From contig CASFMW010000004.1 in NCBI GenBank assembly GCA_949295935.1, forward strand, positions 1-48,442: a stretch of 48,442 bases of DNA. Reading direction: 5' to 3'. The position numbers were made by a program, and so were the translations under genes. This DNA comes from an uncultured Pseudomonadota bacterium (lineage in GTDB: Bacteria; Pseudomonadota; Alphaproteobacteria; RF32; CAG-239). Position 1 is the first letter of the stretch. The number at the start of each line of letters is the position of its first letter. The notes under the pieces are model-generated. The model was given only the letters and a program-made list of their open reading frames with translations, ran no database searches and was not told the DNA's origin. Shown here in pieces: positions 44,276-48,442 of the stretch.

Positions 44276-47095
44276 TTATTCTGCGGAATCAACCTCCGGT
44301 TCATTGACTTCTTCAACGGCGACGTCATCAATATCGGCAACGCTTTCACCCAAAGGTTCGGTTCCGGTCTCGTCCTCAAGCTCTTCATCATCGCCCTCAT
44401 CGGCTTCAAGCTTGGTGACAGATACAACCTTCTCGTTGTCAACCATGCGGAACAAAATAACACCTTGGGTTTTTCTTCCGGCGATGCGGATGCCGTCTAC
44501 GGCCATTCTAATCAGTTTGCCGCCGTCGGTTACCATCATTATCTGTTGGTTGTCTTCAATCGGGAATGAGCTTGCAACTTCTTTGTTGCGGGCAGACATT
44601 TCCATATTGGCGATACCTTGTCCGCCGCGACCGGTAATGCGGTATTCGTAAGAAGAGGTTCTCTTGCCATAACCGGTGGTGGTTACGGTTAAGATAAACT
44701 GTTCTTTTTCCTTCATTTCTTCATATTTTTCGGCGGTCAAGTCTTTGAGTTCAATGCCAGTTTCTTCCAGCTTGATTTCACTGTCATCACCACGCTCAGA
44801 CTGCAAGCGCTTGATTGCAGAAGAGATTCTTGAATATTCGTCTCTTTCTTCCATTGTTGCTTGAACATGGTCTAAGATTGACATTGAAATAACACTATCG
44901 CCTTCGCTCAGCTTAATGCCGCGAACGCCTGTTGAATTTCTGCCGACAAACATTCTGACCTCAGGTACCGGGAAGCGAATGCATTTACCGCTCTTGGTAG
45001 CAAGCATAACATCTTCATCTTCCGTACAAATACGAACATTTACCAGTTTGTCGCCTTCATCAAGTTTCATCGCAATCTTACCATTGGACTGAACGTTTAC
45101 AAAGTCCATCAGAGAATTGCGGCGGACATTACCTTGAGCCGTGGCAAACATAATTGACATATTCTCGCAATCAGCCTCATTCTCAGGCAGCTTCATAATT
45201 GTCGTAATGTTTTCGCCATCACTCAACGGCAGTAAATTAATGAACGGCTTACCTTTTGAAGTAGGAGAACCAAGCGGCAGTTTATAAACCTTCATTTTAT
45301 AAACTTGGCCTTTTGAAGAGAAGAACAAAACCGGCGTGTGGGTTGAAGCCACAAACAATCTGGTTACAAAATCTTCCTCCTTCGTGGTCATGCCGGATTT
45401 TCCTTTACCGCCGCGACGCTGTGCCTTATAAGCATTAAGCGGAACACGTTTGATATAGCCGGCTTCGGTTACAGTTACGACCATTTCTTCACGCTGAATC
45501 AAAGCCTCAATATCGGTATCATATTCGATATCTTCAATCTTGGTGCGGCGCGGGGTAGCGTATTCATCCTTAATGGCGACAAATTCATCACGGATGATGC
45601 TGAAGAGCTTTTCGCGTGAGGCCAAAATTTCAAGGCATCTCTTAATTTCTTCGCCTAAGTCTCTCAATTCGCCATGAATTTTGTCTCTTTCCAAGCCGGT
45701 CAAGCGTTGAAGTTTCAAGTCCAAAATGGCTCTGGCTTGATCTTCTGACAGATGATAATAGCCGTTTTCAACTTTTCTATCCGGTTCATCAATCAGCTGA
45801 ACCAGGGCTTCAACTTCTCCGGCAGGCCAAGCTCTTGAAATCAAAGCATCTTTGGCATCTTGCGGCGTGGGTGCAGAACGAATCAACTCAATTACAGGAT
45901 CAAGGTTTTCAACCGCAATTGCTAAACCAACCAAGACATGAGCTCTGTCGCGGGCTTTGTTTAGTTCAAATATCGTCCGACGACGAACAACTTCCTCACG
46001 GAAATTAACGAACGCCGAGATAATGTCCTTTAAGTTCATCATCATCGGGCGGCCGGCGTTAATGGCCAGCATATTCATACCAAAGCTGGTTTGCAGCGGT
46101 GTGAATTTATAAAGCTGATTCAAAATAACATTTGCCTGAAAATCACGCTTTATTTCAATAACGACACGGACACCTTGGCGGTCTGATTCATCTCGAATTT
46201 CAGAAATGCCTTCGATTTTTTTGTCTTTGACCAACTCGGCAATGCGGGCAATCATTGCGGCTTTATTGACCTGATAAGGAATTTCGTGGACAATAATTGC
46301 TTCTTTATCCTTATGCAGCTCCTCAATCGTGCATTTTGCACGCATCATAACCGAGCCACGTCCGGTGTAATAAGCTGACTTGGCGCCGCCCTGCCCCAAA
46401 ATTAAACCTCCGGTCGGGAAGTCCGGCCCTGGAACAATGTTAATCAGGTCATCAATCGTGATGTCCGGATTATCAATATAAGCACAGCAAGCGTCCAAAA
46501 CCTCGCCCAAGTTATGCGGCGGGATGTTGGTTGCCATACCGACAGCAATACCATTGGCGCCGTTTACCAAAAGGTTTGGATAACGGGCTGGCAAGACTGA
46601 TGGTTCTTGCAAGGTTTCATCATAGTTTGGAACAAAATCAACCGTGTCTTTATCAATATCTTCAATCATCGCATGGGCGACTTTTTCCAAGCGAGCCTCG
46701 GTATAACGCATGGCTGCAGCGCTGTCACCGTCCATAGAGCCGAAGTTTCCTTGCCCGTCGACCAAAGGTAATCTCATTGAAAACGGTTGTGCCATACGAA
46801 CCATGGAATCATAAATTGCGGCATCGCCGTGGGGGTGATATTTACCCATTACATCACCCACGATACGGGCTGATTTACGATAAGGTTTGTTGTAATCATA
46901 ACCGGCTTCATACATGCCGTAGATAATGCGGCGGTGAACCGGCTTTAATCCGTCTCGGACATCCGGCAAGGCACGCGCAACAATAACGCTCATGGCATAA
47001 TCCAAGTATGAACGGCGCATTTCTTCCGAAATTTCAACCGGCATAATTCCTTCCGCATTGCTTGGAGCGGACAGGTTTTCTGTTTCTTCTGTCAT
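44276..47095 (-). CDS. gyrA: DNA gyrase subunit A
   Basis: A 939-residue subunit of the supercoiling topoisomerase. The breakage-reunion domain holds [16 protein letters not shown] and the catalytic Tyr131 in [11 protein letters not shown]. The C-terminal domain contains the GyrA box QRRGGKG that allows DNA wrapping, which separates it from ParC. Insertions near [12 protein letters not shown] and an acidic C-terminal tail of about 40 residues make it longer than E. coli GyrA (875). At the quinolone position E. coli Ser83 it has Ala92; Asp87 is kept (Asp96). AAGGA precedes the ATG. Single-gene unit. Confidence 0.96.
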   Translation of the reverse strand: MTEETENLSAPSNAEGIMPVEISEEMRRSYLDYAMSVIVARALPDVRDGLKPVHRRIIYGMYEAGYDYNKPYRKSARIVGDVMGKYHPHGDAAIYDSMVRMAQPFSMRLPLVDGQGNFGSMDGDSAAAMRYTEARLEKVAHAMIEDIDKDTVDFVPNYDETLQEPSVLPARYPNLLVNGANGIAVGMATNIPPHNLGEVLDACCAYIDNPDITIDDLINIVPGPDFPTGGLILGQGGAKSAYYTGRGSVMMRAKCTIEELHKDKEAIIVHEIPYQVNKAAMIARIAELVKDKKIEGISEIRDESDRQGVRVVIEIKRDFQANVILNQLYKFTPLQTSFGMNMLAINAGRPMMMNLKDIISAFVNFREEVVRRRTIFELNKARDRAHVLVGLAIAVENLDPVIELIRSAPTPQDAKDALISRAWPAGEVEALVQLIDEPDRKVENGYYHLSEDQARAILDLKLQRLTGLERDKIHGELRDLGEEIKRCLEILASREKLFSIIRDEFVAIKDEYATPRRTKIEDIEYDTDIEALIQREEMVVTVTEAGYIKRVPLNAYKAQRRGGKGKSGMTTKEEDFVTRLFVASTHTPVLFFSSKGQVYKMKVYKLPLGSPTSKGKPFINLLPLSDGENITTIMKLPENEADCENMSIMFATAQGNVRRNSLMDFVNVQSNGKIAMKLDEGDKLVNVRICTEDEDVMLATKSGKCIRFPVPEVRMFVGRNSTGVRGIKLSEGDSVISMSILDHVQATMEERDEYSRISSAIKRLQSERGDDSEIKLEETGIELKDLTAEKYEEMKEKEQFILTVTTTGYGKRTSSYEYRITGRGGQGIANMEMSARNKEVASSFPIEDNQQIMMVTDGGKLIRMAVDGIRIAGRKTQGVILFRMVDNEKVVSVTKLEADEGDDEELEDETGTEPLGESVADIDDVAVEEVNEPEVDSAE

Positions 47096-47392
47096 GGTTT
47101 TCCTTTTCTTTTACTTTAATTCTGACGCTAATATAGCAAAAATCACTTTGCTTAACCAGCACTTTTACCAACTTATGAACAGCAGTTTGCTCTCTGTGGG
47201 CAAAAAAAGTGCCTTATTTTTGATTTTTAAAATTTTACTCCTGACAAAAGTTAATAAAGAATCTCTCTGTGAGCCTTAAAACGCGATTTAGAGCCTTATG
47301 TTTTTTCTTGCCATTTTTATCTTACCGTGTTAGATTGCCCTTAATTTACTTATTATTAATTCTCAATTTTTATGCTTATGGACAATAATTTT
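47096..47392. other. Divergent AT-rich intergenic region
   Basis: About 297 bases between gyrA (minus) and the unknown gene at 47393 (plus). I see no gene, tRNA or strong hairpin. It should hold the gyrA promoter and the promoter of the plus-strand gene, but no consensus pair stands out. Confidence 0.5.
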
Positions 47393-48317
47393 ATGACACA
47401 ACGCAAGTTTGTGATTAAAAAAATCAAAAAAGTTGACGATGGTTGGAATTTGTATCCCGTTGATGATCCGCGTTTGCCGATTTTTATCAGCAACAAGTAT
47501 TATTCCGGTAAGATGCCGCCTTTTTTTCGGTGGCCGTGGGAAAAAAATTCAGGTAGAAGTTCTCTTTTGGGGGGATTTTATCTCCTTGTTGAAAATGAAT
47601 GATAAGCTCGTCTTTAATGTCGGGGAAAAAGATTATCCTGATGAATTAAAGAAGCTTCTTGAGCAGGTGCGACTTGAACAAGAAGAGAGAAAGAAAAAAA
47701 ATGAAGCGACCATTGCCCAAATAAAAGTCTCTTTTGACGATTATCTTGTTGATTTTCCTATAAATCAAAATCTTGAAGATGATATTCAAAAAATGCACCT
47801 TTGTTTGCGGGCTTTCTTAAAGTTTCATTTTTACAAAAAGTACAGTCACAAAATTGATGCCCAAGATTATCTCAGGCGTCTTTCTTTATTGACTATTCTT
47901 TCTTCCTGTGCCGAAAAACTTTTGAGGCGACGCTATCCTCTTAATGGAAAAGATGCTGCGCTTATTAATCCTTTTTCTTGTTTTCCATTCCATCTTTCTG
48001 ATCCGGAGTTAATTGAGAAAGAGGCTCATAACTTGATGTATCCGACTACATTTCGCGAGTTTTTGGAAGTTGAGGAAATGCTTTCTACTTCCCTTCCCGA
48101 AATTAAAGATAAGCGTTTGAAGCATTATCTGAACTATGTGGTTTGTTGTTTGACTTTTTATCTTGCCAAAGATTATAACACGTTATGCCGAGGCAACAGA
48201 GCTTCGTATAAATCTCTTTATAAAGAGATGGCACTGTTCAAACAAAGCTCTCTTATTTTTTGGGAAGAGCCATCGGAAGATGACTTGGAGGACTTTATGT
48301 CAATTTACACCTTGTAA
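47393..48317 (+). CDS. Hypothetical protein, apparently frameshifted at an A7 tract
   Basis: Not a family I recognise. The first frame (ATG 47393, or 47372) encodes TQRKFVIKKIKKVDDGWNLY and on to FFRWPWEK, then stops at 47602. The second frame, open from before 47541 to 48317, continues naturally as IQVEVLFWGDFISLLKMNDK and a mostly helical part of about 220 residues. Removing one A from A7 at 47541-47547 joins the two into one protein of about 307 residues. Alternatively these are two coupled genes, since ATG 47595 overlaps the first stop by 8 bp. No signal peptide or membrane helix is evident. A terminator follows. Confidence 0.6.
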
Positions 48318-48324
48318 CAAAAAA

Positions 48325-48351
48325 GCACACTCTTTAAAGTGTGCTTTTTTT
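48325..48351 (+). terminator. Terminator after the last gene
   Basis: A GCACACT/AGTGTGC stem with a CTTTAA loop, preceded by A-rich sequence and followed by T7, starts 8 bases after the stop at 48317. Confidence 0.88.
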
Positions 48352-48361
48352 GTAACAAGAA

Positions 48362-48442
48362 AACTACCGGCTAGGCCGGTAGTTCCAAAGAGCTTACAGC
48401 TTTACAGATAAAAAACTCCTTTGCTAGAATAAAGTGACGGTC
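48362..48442. repeat. Hairpin-bearing window end, related to the start
   Basis: A perfect 10-bp stem AACTACCGGC/GCCGGTAGTT with a TAG loop (48362-48384), sharing the CCGGC-TAR-GCCGG core of the hairpin at 70-88. The last 8 bases, TGACGGTC, are the reverse complement of bases 8-15 (GACCGTCA). The stretch holds no gene. It may be the flank of a repeated or mobile element at which an assembly ended; that is inference. Confidence 0.35.

Noticed and set aside
44304..46737. Several open frames on the plus strand opposite gyrA, and similar frames opposite parC and the coiled-coil gene
   Set aside because: They are low-complexity Ser/Leu-rich or arbitrary, lack ribosome sites and lie wholly over conserved genes in antisense.
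1..48442. Frequent short TTCCGG/GCCGGA strings suggesting an uptake or repeat signal
   Set aside because: They fall mostly in coding sequence in a fixed frame (Ala-Gly and Gly-Lys codons), so codon preference explains them.
1..48442. CRISPR arrays, tRNA or rRNA genes
   Set aside because: No spaced direct repeats, tRNA cloverleaf with a GTTCGAATC-like arm, or rRNA sequence was seen on reading both strands.

Overview
The window is AT-rich DNA packed with bacterial genes, and nearly all of it reads as chromosomal backbone of an alphaproteobacterium. This rests on gene content and order: dusB-trkA-hfq-hflX, tpiA-secG-pyrG-(insert)-kdsA with ppiD divergent, mrcA-prfB, and MlaD followed by a DUF2155 protein. 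The AT-rich, compact style resembles uncultured host-associated Alphaproteobacteria (for example gut lineages). That placement is inference, and no rRNA or tRNA gene is visible to test it. The code looks standard: TGA is used as a stop, and RF2 carries its self-regulating TGA frameshift.

Layout. 1-100: hairpin-bearing end resembling an insertion-sequence end. 98-1037: a small lipoprotein and an LprI-like secreted protein. 1024-5997 (minus): a GldA/GldF/GldG-like ABC system, a DUF4340 protein and a soluble histidine kinase. 6154-9112 (plus): two MlaD proteins, a DUF2155 protein and a glycosyltransferase broken by an in-frame TAA. 9115-14588 (minus): a DUF2156 protein, hflX, hfq, trkA, dusB and an unknown gene. 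14588-22666 (minus): a 1319-residue membrane coiled-coil protein, a small DUF6898-like protein, parC, recO and kdsA. 22754-24176 (minus): an unknown gene and pagP. 24306-27159 (minus): pyrG, secG, tpiA. 27344-29209 (plus): ppiD. 29324-31256 (minus): clpX, clpP. 31338-39437 (minus): a tightly joined set mrcA-prfB-hydrolase-AsmA-like-HAD. 39548-43418: gltX, mlaC, an orphan amino-acid-binding protein and a carboxylesterase. 43602-47095: an S24-type regulator and gyrA. 47393-48317: an unknown gene that appears frameshifted. The window closes with a second hairpin of the same core as the first.

A cell-envelope lipid theme runs through the region: two MlaD proteins, MlaC, a large AsmA-like protein, the lipid A palmitoyltransferase PagP, KdsA for Kdo synthesis, a DUF2156 protein and PBP1A. 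The Mla pieces lie about 34 kb apart, with no MlaE permease or MlaF ATPase in the window.

The most notable points are: (1) prfB needs a +1 programmed frameshift and uses GUU-UGA-C instead of the usual CUU-UGA-C; (2) PagP has Ala at the position of the E. coli acyl-chain ruler residue Gly88; (3) an unassigned kinase is co-transcribed with a Gld-like ABC system; (4) a giant coiled-coil protein is translationally coupled to an unknown gene and to dusB-trkA, in a locus that lacks the ntrBC/ntrYX genes usually found between dusB and trkA in this class.
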